NCBI GenBank assembly: GCA_019104905.1
Contig: JAHRXB010000231.1
Location: forward strand, 1-7,002
Length of the DNA: 7,002 nt
Direction: 5' to 3'
Source of the DNA: Bdellovibrio sp.
GTDB taxonomy: Bacteria > Bdellovibrionota > Bdellovibrionia > Bdellovibrionales > Bdellovibrionaceae
The notes under the pieces were generated by a model, which had not been told where the DNA came from, ran no database searches, and worked only from the letters and a program-made list of their open reading frames with translations. Position numbers and translations under genes: made by a program. Of this stretch, positions 1-6,808 are shown in pieces; within the stretch, counting starts at the first letter, position 1, and each line of letters starts with the position of its first letter.

Positions 1-1635
1 CGTTTAGGGCAAACGGGTGGGGTCATGATTGTGGTTGCTCACGGTCGTCCGGTCCTGCCGTTGATCTCTCGAGACCTGCCGTTAATTAATTATAAATATC
101 AAAAAGCTCTTTCCACCGACGACTTCAGCCATATGCCAAAGATCTCTGAGAAGATCTTTAGTATTCAAGGACAGAAGCTTCAGGATTTCAAAGGGGCTGA
201 CGGAAAAATCTATATTACGCTGGCAAAACCAATCAAAGGACGCCCCTGGAATATGGTGGTCTTTCAAGAAAAGACAGAGGCTTATTCTGGATTGTACTTC
301 CGTCTTTTCTTTTTTGGTTTTATCGCTTTGCTAGTGTACTTTGCCCTGACATTGATGGTTTGGATGACGGGAAAGTACGCGGTCTTCCAGGATAAAGAAG
401 TTTTAGAAGAGCTGCGACAGTCGCGCGATAAGGCCGAGGCTGCGACTCGGGCGAAGTCCTTCTTTCTTTCTACGATGAGCCACGAGATTCGAACACCGCT
501 GAATGCCATGTTAGGTTCCTCAGAGCTGTTATCTGAGACGGCTTTAAATAGTGAACAGAAGGAGTTGTTGGGATCTTTGCAGAGTGCTGGTGAAACTCTT
601 TTAAGTATGCTCAACAACATTCTTGATTTTTCCAAGTTTGAGTCGGGACGAATGCAACTGGAAAGCCGAGAGTTCTTGCTCAGCGATCTCGTTCGTGAAG
701 TTGAGGCGCTTATTGTGACGGGCGTTTTTAGAAAAGGACTGCATTTTTCTTTCAAGGGGCCCGAACAAGATCGCTGGGTGGTCGGAGACTCATTAAGACT
801 GAAACAAGTCCTTATGAATCTTTTGGGGAATGCCGTTAAATTTACGGATCGTGGCAGTATAGTTCTTTCCATTCAGCCTCTACCCAGCAAAGATCCTGGA
901 TATGAATGTTTTCTATTTGAGGTCAAAGACACTGGGATTGGGATTGCTCAAGAAAATTTGAAAAAGATATTTGATGAGTTCGGCCAAGAAGACTCCTCTG
1001 TGACTCGTCGTTTTGGGGGGACTGGTCTGGGGTTGAGCATATCCCAAAAGATCGTTTCTATGATGGGCGGGGATCTTCAGTGTGAGAGTCAGCAGTTTTT
1101 GGGCTCGCGATTTTATTTTTCTATTCAGATGCCAAGTCGGAAGGCTGAGGACTGGGCTGTTCGCTGGAGTCCGCTCAGCCCCTTGCTCTCGGCTTCGTCT
1201 GGAGATGTAAAGGTGAATCCCACCGAGGGGCGACGACGGGTTCTGATCGTCGATGACATGGAAGAGAATCACACGCTGCTGCGGGCTTATATGAAGAACT
1301 TGGACTATGTCGAAGTTCACTCGGCGTTCAACGGATATGAGTGTCTGGAGAAATGGGATTCCTGCCAATATGATTTGATATTTATGGATGTGCAAATGCC
1401 GCGCATGTCGGGATTGGATACAATTCGTCGCTTGCGTGAGATCGAGGCAATACAGGGACGGAAGCGAACGCCGGTCATCGTGGTTTCGGCCAATAGTTTT
1501 ATAGAAGATATCGAAAAGAGCACTAAGGCGGGGGCTGATGAGCACTGTGGCAAGCCGATTCGCAAAAAGACGGTCATGGAACTCATTCAGAAATACTGTG
1601 TCCGAGAGGGTGAAAGTGTCTCTGCAAAATCCTAA
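1..1635 (+). CDS. Hybrid sensor histidine kinase with C-terminal receiver domain (5' end outside window)
   Basis: The frame is open from base 1, so the Met at 25 is probably internal and the true start lies upstream. Residue numbers here count from that Met. Residues 1-88 look like the end of a periplasmic Cache-type sensor (GQTGG just before, W75 near its end). A membrane helix spans about 91-114, followed by a short charged helix. HisKA carries the phospho-accepting H153 in MSHEIRTP. The HATPase domain shows the N box (N265, N269), DTGIG at 302-306 and GGTGLGL at 331-337. After a linker (about 371-402) the receiver domain has acidic D410/D411, phospho-acceptor D455 in MDVQMP, S488 and K510. 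All catalytic residues are present, so an active kinase is expected: ATP-dependent autophosphorylation at H153, then transfer to D455. There is no HPt domain or output domain, so the phosphorelay partner must be elsewhere. The ligand cannot be read from the sequence. The 3' end is complete (TAA). Confidence 0.95.
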   Translation, partial: RLGQTGGVMIVVAHGRPVLPLISRDLPLINYKYQKALSTDDFSHMPKISEKIFSIQGQKLQDFKGADGKIYITLAKPIKGRPWNMVVFQEKTEAYSGLYFRLFFFGFIALLVYFALTLMVWMTGKYAVFQDKEVLEELRQSRDKAEAATRAKSFFLSTMSHEIRTPLNAMLGSSELLSETALNSEQKELLGSLQSAGETLLSMLNNILDFSKFESGRMQLESREFLLSDLVREVEALIVTGVFRKGLHFSFKGPEQDRWVVGDSLRLKQVLMNLLGNAVKFTDRGSIVLSIQPLPSKDPGYECFLFEVKDTGIGIAQENLKKIFDEFGQEDSSVTRRFGGTGLGLSISQKIVSMMGGDLQCESQQFLGSRFYFSIQMPSRKAEDWAVRWSPLSPLLSASSGDVKVNPTEGRRRVLIVDDMEENHTLLRAYMKNLDYVEVHSAFNGYECLEKWDSCQYDLIFMDVQMPRMSGLDTIRRLREIEAIQGRKRTPVIVVSANSFIEDIEKSTKAGADEHCGKPIRKKTVMELIQKYCVREGESVSAKS

Positions 1636-1727
1636 TACACAGTTAAGTTTCTAACATCTTATCCCGATATTACGAAGGTCTGAGGGCGGAATGCTTTTTG
1701 CCTCTAGTCAGTATGAGACGTGAAATT

Positions 1728-1734
1728 AGGGGGA
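1728..1734 (+). promoter_or_regulatory. Ribosome binding site that decides the lipoprotein start
   Basis: AGGGGGA lies four bases (counted from the last G) before the GTG at 1738. The in-frame GTG at 1720 has no comparable purine-rich site in front of it. I therefore place translation initiation at 1738, although the spacing is on the short side. Confidence 0.5.
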
Positions 1735-1737
1735 AAT

Positions 1738-2331
1738 GTGAATAGAGGTTTGGCAGTTGTCGGTGGTTTGTGTCTCGTTTTGGGATTTCAGAACTGCACA
1801 CAGAGTTCTTTGAACGGTGGTGACAGTGCTGTTGGTGATGTCGCCGTTTCATTGCCGTCTTCATCAAACTCTCCCTCTGCGGAAAGTGCTGATTCATCTT
1901 CGACGACCGCTAAGGTCACTTATGTCGAGATCCCTAATATTGTCGATGACGTCGAGGGTTTACAAAAGACCTCATCGCGAAACAGTTATCGTCTGGTTGT
2001 TTCAACACAAACGGGAGTCATTCAGTTGATGGATGATGCCAATGAGAGTTTGCAAACGCGTTGTTTGGATGCCGCAAGTTTGCAGGAACTTAAAACTATT
2101 TTGAGCGGATCTAGTGTCTGCGCTAAGTCAGTTCCCAATGATGTGATGTGCGCGATGAGATATAAACCGAGCTATGCGGCTTTATATGCCAACGAAAATA
2201 GAATCAAATTAGGAGAAGAGCAGGACTCTTGTGGCCGAGGTCATAAAGACCTGTGTGGTGGTGTGGCCACGGTCTTTCAGGCTTACATAGATCATCTTCG
2301 TCAACACTGGACTGAAATGAACTGTGAATAA
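1738..2331 (+). CDS. Small predicted lipoprotein of unknown function
   Basis: Starting at GTG 1738 the product has 197 residues; an in-frame GTG at 1720 would add six. The N-terminus is short with one Arg, then a hydrophobic stretch (GLAVVGGLCLVLG) ending in FQNC, read here as a signal peptide with an atypical lipobox. The acylated Cys would be residue 20 of the shorter form. A Ser/Thr/Ala-rich, low-complexity segment follows (about residues 22-58), typical of a linker between lipid anchor and folded domain. The remaining 140 or so residues form a compact domain with six Cys (109, 128, 138, 165, 173, 196 in the shorter numbering), enough for three disulfides in the periplasm. I recognise no catalytic motif or named family. 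It lies 102 bases downstream of the kinase in the same direction; a functional link is possible but unsupported. The alternative is a secreted, non-lipidated protein if FQNC is not processed by signal peptidase II. Confidence 0.8.
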   Translation: MNRGLAVVGGLCLVLGFQNCTQSSLNGGDSAVGDVAVSLPSSSNSPSAESADSSSTTAKVTYVEIPNIVDDVEGLQKTSSRNSYRLVVSTQTGVIQLMDDANESLQTRCLDAASLQELKTILSGSSVCAKSVPNDVMCAMRYKPSYAALYANENRIKLGEEQDSCGRGHKDLCGGVATVFQAYIDHLRQHWTEMNCE

Positions 2332-2363
2332 GGGGCACAGATCTGCGCCCCCTCTATTTCTTT
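2332..2363. terminator. Probable bidirectional intrinsic terminator between the lipoprotein gene and alaS
   Basis: An 8-bp GC-rich stem (2332-2339 with 2344-2351) closes a GATC loop. The stem begins directly after the plus-strand TAA. In plus-strand RNA it has one A·C mismatch and is followed by a pyrimidine/U-rich run (2352-2363). In minus-strand RNA the same position becomes a G·U wobble, so the stem is fully paired, and it is followed by UUAUU inside the end of the lipoprotein gene. The position between two convergent genes fits termination of both transcripts. The U tracts are imperfect in both directions. Confidence 0.7.
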
Positions 2364-5085
2364 AAATTCCTAAAAGAGATTTCACTTTGCTAAAGGCCTC
2401 TGGAAGGCTCGCACGATTGGGCGCAGCTCCCTGCGCGAAATCAGGGCGTCCACCGCCTTTACCTCCCATCAGGCCTGCGACTTCCTTCAGAAGGTCTCCG
2501 GCTTTTGTTTCCCCAGAGATTTCTTTTGAAACGCTTACGATGATGGGATGAGAACCTTCGCCTTGACCGACGACAACGACGATACCGCTTTGAATTTTGT
2601 TCTTCAAATGATCAGTGACCTCTGCCAAGACTTGTCGATCATCCAAAGCGAGATCCGCCAATACAAGTTTCGCAGATGAACCGGCTTTGGTTTTAAAGCT
2701 CAAAGCTTTTGCCGCAAGATCGTCGACATTGATCTGTCCACCTTGCAACTTCTTCATCTCTTTTTCCATTTGTTTGATTTGCTCTTTAAGAGTCTCCACA
2801 CGATGAGCCAGGGTCGCTGTTTCACCCGTGGTTTCGAGATGTTTAAGATAGTGAGGGCTCTTTTGGAATCCCGCTGTTGCCAGGGCCTCGTCAAGATGTT
2901 GAATGGAGTTCATCGCATAACGAACAGCTCCGTCCCCAGTGATGGCTTCGACCCGGCGAACGCCCGAGCTGACGCCCGCTTCAGAAATAATCTTGAAGAG
3001 ACGGATCTGGGATGTGTTCTTCACGTGAGTGCCTCCGCAAAGTTCGCATGAGAAATCTCCCATGGTCAGAACACGTACCTGGTCACCGTATTTCTCTCCG
3101 AAAAGAGCCATCGCTCCTTTTGCACTCGCCTCTTTCGGGCTCATGATCTCGACCTTCACGTCATGAGCCTCGGCAATTTGTTCATTCACAAGATCTTCAA
3201 TTTGCTTAATTTCTTCCGAACTTAATGGCTTGTTATGAGTGAAGTCAAAACGGGTCTTTTGTGAATCCACCAAAGATCCGGCCTGAGTCACATGAGTTCC
3301 TAAAACCTTACGCAATGCTGAGTGCAATAGATGAGTGGCCGAGTGGTTGCTCATGGTGTTGCGACGCTCGAAAGAACTTACCGTCGTTTCAACATGGGCA
3401 CCGATAGTGAAGCTGTCATGCTCGACTTCAACGTGATGAAGAATAATATCATCAATCTTTGTCGTATTAATGACTTTCGCGCGACCCGTGCCGGCCATGA
3501 TATATCCTACGTCACCAGCCTGTCCTCCGCCTTCGCCATAGAAGGATGTTTTATCCAAAATCATGACGCCGGTTTCACCACTCTTAAGAGTGGTGACGGT
3601 CGTGTGACCATTTGAAAGCGCTGTCACCTTGCCTTTGCCTGCCGTACCTTCGTAGCCGACAAAAGTGACAGTTTTTCCTGATGCAGAATAGTCTTTGGCA
3701 AACTTAATCAAATGCTGTTCGTCAGCATCCAACGCTTTCCCTTTCCAAGAGGCTTTGGACTTTGCGCGGTTGGCTTCCATTTCTTTTTCAAAAGCCGCCT
3801 CATTCACTTCAATGCCGTTTTCGTTGGCGATCACGCGAGTTAGATCCGCAGGGAATCCATACGTGTCGTACATTTTGAAAACCACTTCGCCCGAAAGCTC
3901 TTTAAGACCTTTGGCTTTCGTACGATGGAGTTCATCCATCAAAATATTTGTTCCATTATCGAGCGTGCTGATAAAACGATCTTCTTCGTCACGAATCGTG
4001 TTCAAGATGTGGTCGCGACGTTCCTTGAGCTCCGGATAGACTGCGCCCATGCTTTCAATCAACGCTTCCGCCATGCCCGGCAAGAAGGACTGATCGGCAG
4101 AAAGTTTACGCCCATAACGAATGGCGCGTCTCATGATACGACGAAGAACATAACCGCGTCCCTCATTCGAAGGTAAGGCTCCATCGGCGATTAAAAACGA
4201 AGAAGAACGGCAGTGATCTGCCAGAACACGAAGAGCGGAAGTGCGCTCCGTGATGTCTTTGTTCTTGGTAAGAACCTCTTTGTCGGTGATGTACTCAAGA
4301 TTGCCGATTTTGCAGGCTCGCTCAATCATTGGCATGAATAAATCTGTATCGTAATTGTTGAACTTTCCCTGCATCGCCGCGACCACGCGCTCAAGGCCTG
4401 AACCGGTATCAACGGAAGGTTTAGGAAGTGGAGTCAGTGTTCCGGGAGGGTTCTCAAAGTACTGCATGAAAACCAGATTCCAGATTTCCACGAAACGATC
4501 TTCCCCTGCGGCAATCCCCTTGTAGGGGTCTGCGATCGTACCGGCTTTAGGGCCGTGATCATAGAAGATCTCTGTGCAAGGACCGCAAGGACCGGTGTCA
4601 CCCATTTTCCAGAAGTTGTCTTGGTCAAAGCGGAAGATGCGATCTTTGGGGATGCCTTCTTGGGTGTGCCAGATCTCGGCCGCTTCATCGTCGGAGATAT
4701 GAACAGTCACATAAAGTTTTTCTTTGGGAATCGCGAGCTCTTTTGTCAAAAACTCCCAGGCAAAGTGAATGGCGTCCTTTTTGAAGTAGTCGCCAAAAGA
4801 AAAATTTCCCAACATTTCAAAGAATGTGTGGTGACGAGCTGTGAATCCAACGTTTTCCAGGTCGTTGTGTTTACCACCTGCGCGCACACACTTTTGAACG
4901 GTGACGGCACGAGAGTAGTCTCTTTTCTCAAGTCCCAAGAACGTGTTTTTAAATTGATTCATTCCCGCATTGGCAAAAAGCAAGGTGGGATCATTTTCGG
5001 GAATCAAGGAAGAAGACGGCACATGGCGGTGTCCTTGTTTCTCAAAATATTTAACAAAGGCGTTTCTGATCTCAGAGCTTTTCAT
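2362..5085 (-). CDS. alaS: Alanyl-tRNA synthetase
   Basis: Cytoplasmic class II aminoacyl-tRNA synthetase that charges tRNA-Ala with alanine and hydrolyses mischarged Ser/Gly-tRNA-Ala. At 907 residues it is complete and only slightly longer than the common bacterial length. The N-terminal catalytic domain shows FANAGMNQFK (38-47), motif 2 around RHHTFFEMLGNFSFGDY (84-100) and motif 3 DTGSGLERV (226-234). The tRNA-recognition region includes GRGYVLRRIMRRAIRYG (309-325). The editing domain carries the expected metal-binding set H581, H585 (HSATH), C683 and H687 (CGGTH). A coiled-coil segment (about 757-783) leads to the C-terminal DHHA1-type domain with the glycine-rich GGKGGGRPDFAQGA (874-887). 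The ATG at 5085 is supported by AAAGG (5096-5092) six bases upstream and by the family-typical N-terminus. The start overlaps the 3' end of recX by 14 bases, so it is probably co-transcribed and perhaps translationally coupled. No key residue is missing. Confidence 0.99.
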   Translation of the reverse strand: MKSSEIRNAFVKYFEKQGHRHVPSSSLIPENDPTLLFANAGMNQFKNTFLGLEKRDYSRAVTVQKCVRAGGKHNDLENVGFTARHHTFFEMLGNFSFGDYFKKDAIHFAWEFLTKELAIPKEKLYVTVHISDDEAAEIWHTQEGIPKDRIFRFDQDNFWKMGDTGPCGPCTEIFYDHGPKAGTIADPYKGIAAGEDRFVEIWNLVFMQYFENPPGTLTPLPKPSVDTGSGLERVVAAMQGKFNNYDTDLFMPMIERACKIGNLEYITDKEVLTKNKDITERTSALRVLADHCRSSSFLIADGALPSNEGRGYVLRRIMRRAIRYGRKLSADQSFLPGMAEALIESMGAVYPELKERRDHILNTIRDEEDRFISTLDNGTNILMDELHRTKAKGLKELSGEVVFKMYDTYGFPADLTRVIANENGIEVNEAAFEKEMEANRAKSKASWKGKALDADEQHLIKFAKDYSASGKTVTFVGYEGTAGKGKVTALSNGHTTVTTLKSGETGVMILDKTSFYGEGGGQAGDVGYIMAGTGRAKVINTTKIDDIILHHVEVEHDSFTIGAHVETTVSSFERRNTMSNHSATHLLHSALRKVLGTHVTQAGSLVDSQKTRFDFTHNKPLSSEEIKQIEDLVNEQIAEAHDVKVEIMSPKEASAKGAMALFGEKYGDQVRVLTMGDFSCELCGGTHVKNTSQIRLFKIISEAGVSSGVRRVEAITGDGAVRYAMNSIQHLDEALATAGFQKSPHYLKHLETTGETATLAHRVETLKEQIKQMEKEMKKLQGGQINVDDLAAKALSFKTKAGSSAKLVLADLALDDRQVLAEVTDHLKNKIQSGIVVVVGQGEGSHPIIVSVSKEISGETKAGDLLKEVAGLMGGKGGGRPDFAQGAAPNRASLPEAFSKVKSLLGI

Positions 5086-5536
5086 ATAGAACCTTTCTTA
5101 CGGTCTCAGAATCAAATCCCCGGGAGGCAAGAAAACGACCAACCTTGGCTTTTTCTTCCCGGGAGAACTTATAATCTTCATCATACTTATTTTTGACAAT
5201 TGAAAGAGCCTTTTCAAGCTCCAAGTCTCGATCCGTTTCAACGGAGGGCAAACCCTTTTCGCGCAGGTAGTTGTTGATGTAATGGATCCCCTTGTTGCGT
5301 CGGTGAAGCATGTCAGCCATACGATGGGCGAGGTCTTGCGGATCCCCCAGCCAGTTGTTGTCTTTGGCAAAATCAATCGCTTCGTCGACAAGGTCCCCGA
5401 GGGAATCCTCGTCAGAGAACTTTTCGCGTAATTTCGTGCGCAATTCTTTCTCGGAATGATCTCGACGAGCCAGAAGGTCCATGACCTTTTTTTTAGCGGC
5501 TTGTCGGGTTTTAAGGGGATCTTTCTCTCGAGACAT
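5072..5536 (-). CDS. recX: RecA regulatory protein RecX
   Basis: RecX binds RecA filaments in the cytoplasm and limits their growth, restraining recombination and SOS induction (known for the family). The 154-residue protein is near usual RecX length, highly charged and predicted all-helical. The repeated three-helix pattern is visible: LARRDHSEKELRTKL (22-36), NWLGDPQDLAHRMADM (61-76), GIHYINNYLREKGLP (83-97) and KVGRFLASRGFDSETVRKVL (131-150). ATG 5536 is the first in-frame Met. Its Shine-Dalgarno is weak, but the gene starts 11 bases after the metallophosphoesterase stop, so translation may be coupled. Met19 (5482) is an alternative start with AAGG placed too close. The TGA at 5074-5072 lies inside alaS. 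Codons 15-17 form a run of eight A followed by G. The position upstream of alaS supports the assignment, which otherwise rests on moderate sequence similarity. Confidence 0.9.
   Translation of the reverse strand: MSREKDPLKTRQAAKKKVMDLLARRDHSEKELRTKLREKFSDEDSLGDLVDEAIDFAKDNNWLGDPQDLAHRMADMLHRRNKGIHYINNYLREKGLPSVETDRDLELEKALSIVKNKYDEDYKFSREEKAKVGRFLASRGFDSETVRKVLYEKL
5086..5097 (-). promoter_or_regulatory. alaS ribosome binding site inside recX
   Basis: On the minus strand AAAGG (5096-5092) precedes the alaS ATG by six bases. It lies within the last codons of recX, so ribosomes finishing recX pass over it, which is compatible with coupled translation. Confidence 0.6.
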
Positions 5537-5547
5537 GAGAAAGATTA

Positions 5548-6702
5548 TTACTCTGTTTTTGAGTCCTTGCGAAGAACAATTTCGGTCAGCTCACAATAAG
5601 TTCCTAGGCGCACTTGTGGCCCCCAGTAACCGGTCCCTTGATTGACATAGAGCCGCATATTTCCCAAACGATAGAGACCTTTAGAGTATCTTTCAAAAAA
5701 CACGATCAGCCAGTTCCAGGGGAAAAACTGCCCTCCATGAGTGTGCCCGGAAAGCTGGAGGTCGATACCCAGCTTTTGAACCTTCGAGGCCAGTGAGGGT
5801 TGATGAGAAAGCAGAATCTTAAAACTTTTTTCATCCAAGGAGCTTTGAAGTCGGGGCAGGTCGGGACCTTCATGTTGAAAGTGGTGTCCTGCGGGATCGG
5901 GAATGCCCGCCACCTGCAAATGGGAGGAATCCACGGTGACGTTGGCGACCTGATTGATCAAAACCTGAAATCCGATATCACGAAAGGCCTGCATGCTTTT
6001 CGCGGCATCCCAGTAGTACTCGTGGTTTCCGGGGACATAGTAGATTCCGTGAGGCGCGCGAAGATTTTTAAGCAGAGTCAGTTCGGTTTGATGTTTTTCC
6101 ACGAAGTTATCCAGAATATCTCCAGTGAAGACCACCAAGTCTGGTTTGATTTCATGAATGCGATCGACAAGTTTTTTTACGAACGAGACAGGTAAAGTGG
6201 TGCCAATATGAAGATCGCTGACATGGACGATCTTAAGTCCCTCCAGACCCCGCGGCAGATTTTCAAAGTGCAAAGGGACTTTCTTCAGACGAGGCCCGAC
6301 TTGGACAACAAAATTTCCCAGCGCCATAAAGAGCACCGGCAGTCCCAACAAGGCTGCGGTCGCCTGCGAGCTGTAAAGATTCTCGACGGACGTTAAGGGT
6401 ATGAAGCTTTCGACAAAGGCGACAATGTCCCGGAGGATAACAAAGCTGACCAAAAAATTAATATAGGCCATTCCCAGCAAAGCGCCATTCAACAGACGGT
6501 CCCGCCAAGGTCTGTGATCGAGATGCTTTTCTTTCCAGAAAAACAAAAAGGACCCGATGACCATGGAAAAAAGCAGCGCCAAAAAGGCAATAACAAGGGT
6601 TTGTCCCCTCCAGGTGAAATCCGCAAAGCGTGTCAACTGATGAGAGACATAGACAAAGATAATCAGAATAAGAGTGCTGGCAATGGTCCGAAATAAACCC
6701 AT
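5548..6702 (-). CDS. Membrane-anchored calcineurin-type metallophosphoesterase (YkuE/YaeI-like)
   Basis: This 384-residue protein has about four predicted N-terminal membrane helices (roughly residues 5-22, 34-56, 72-98 and 114-136), followed by a complete metallophosphoesterase domain from about 155 to the end. The dinuclear metal site is intact: D163 and H165 in SDLHIG, D195 in TGDILD, N226 and H227 in GNHE, H300 in LLSH, and H320 and H322 in GHTHGGQ. The architecture matches the YkuE/YaeI-type subfamily of membrane-associated phosphodiesterases. The natural substrate is not evident; envelope lipid or nucleotide-sugar phosphoesters are possible. An analogous role to chlamydial LpxG in lipid A synthesis is a speculative alternative. 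ATG 6702 is the first in-frame start and opens directly into the first membrane helix, but its Shine-Dalgarno is weak. It is probably first in an operon with recX (11-base gap) and alaS. Confidence 0.92.
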   Translation of the reverse strand: MGLFRTIASTLILIIFVYVSHQLTRFADFTWRGQTLVIAFLALLFSMVIGSFLFFWKEKHLDHRPWRDRLLNGALLGMAYINFLVSFVILRDIVAFVESFIPLTSVENLYSSQATAALLGLPVLFMALGNFVVQVGPRLKKVPLHFENLPRGLEGLKIVHVSDLHIGTTLPVSFVKKLVDRIHEIKPDLVVFTGDILDNFVEKHQTELTLLKNLRAPHGIYYVPGNHEYYWDAAKSMQAFRDIGFQVLINQVANVTVDSSHLQVAGIPDPAGHHFQHEGPDLPRLQSSLDEKSFKILLSHQPSLASKVQKLGIDLQLSGHTHGGQFFPWNWLIVFFERYSKGLYRLGNMRLYVNQGTGYWGPQVRLGTYCELTEIVLRKDSKTE

Positions 6703-6808
6703 CTTAAGGTTTTAACATGTCTGTCTGTCCTTGCACAGCCCATTGTAAAAACACAGATCGGTGTCGAGGTGATTCGGTGCTAGCCTTAAAGAGCTTTGGG
6801 AGGTTCGT
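6703..6808. promoter_or_regulatory. Divergent intergenic region, likely promoters for both flanking genes
   Basis: These 106 bases separate two genes that point away from each other, so promoters for both are expected here. On the minus strand TACAAT (6747-6742) is a good -10-like hexamer, but no matching -35 stands at the right distance. On the plus strand TGCTAGCCT (6778-6786) resembles a weak extended -10, again without a convincing -35. GGTG recurs three times at exact 8-base steps (6760, 6768, 6776), and TGTC is repeated three times in tandem at 6718-6729. None of this is enough to assign a specific promoter or operator. Confidence 0.4.
6798..6803 (+). promoter_or_regulatory. Ribosome binding site of the acyl-CoA synthetase-like gene
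   Basis: GGGAGG stands five bases before the ATG at 6809. It is the strongest Shine-Dalgarno in the window and fixes the start of the partial gene at the right edge. Confidence 0.75.

Noticed and set aside
282..872. 196-codon open frame on the minus strand opposite the kinase
   Set aside because: It is antisense to the membrane helix, HisKA and N box of the kinase; the composition is biased and no motif is seen.
913..1545. 210-codon open frame on the minus strand opposite the histidine kinase
   Set aside because: The plus strand here encodes intact HATPase and receiver motifs. The antisense translation is Arg/His/Ser-rich with no recognisable features.
1636..1737. Possible terminator or promoter between the kinase and lipoprotein genes
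   Set aside because: Only a weak bulged pairing (GAGGGC near 1682 with GCCTC near 1700) and hexamers matching at about four of six positions (GTGAAA 1610, TAATAC 1633) were found. Neither is convincing.
1720..1737. Earlier GTG start at 1720 for the lipoprotein gene
   Set aside because: No Shine-Dalgarno precedes it, while AGGGGGA lies inside this stretch and points to the GTG at 1738. It is not excluded, since it would add a Lys to the signal peptide.
4555..5196. 213-codon open frame on the plus strand opposite alaS and recX
   Set aside because: It lies antisense to the strongly conserved alaS catalytic domain, spans the alaS/recX junction, and its translation shows no domain or signal. It is a shadow of the real genes.
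6171..6182. A-rich run in the metallophosphoesterase gene as a frameshift site
   Set aside because: The minus strand reads AAA AAA C in a Val-Lys-Lys-Leu context. Such runs are common in Lys codons and the downstream frame is the one that encodes the intact metal-binding motifs.
6718..6729. Tandem TGTC x3 as an operator or repeat element
   Set aside because: Only twelve bases long with no partner copy or symmetry; too short to distinguish from chance.
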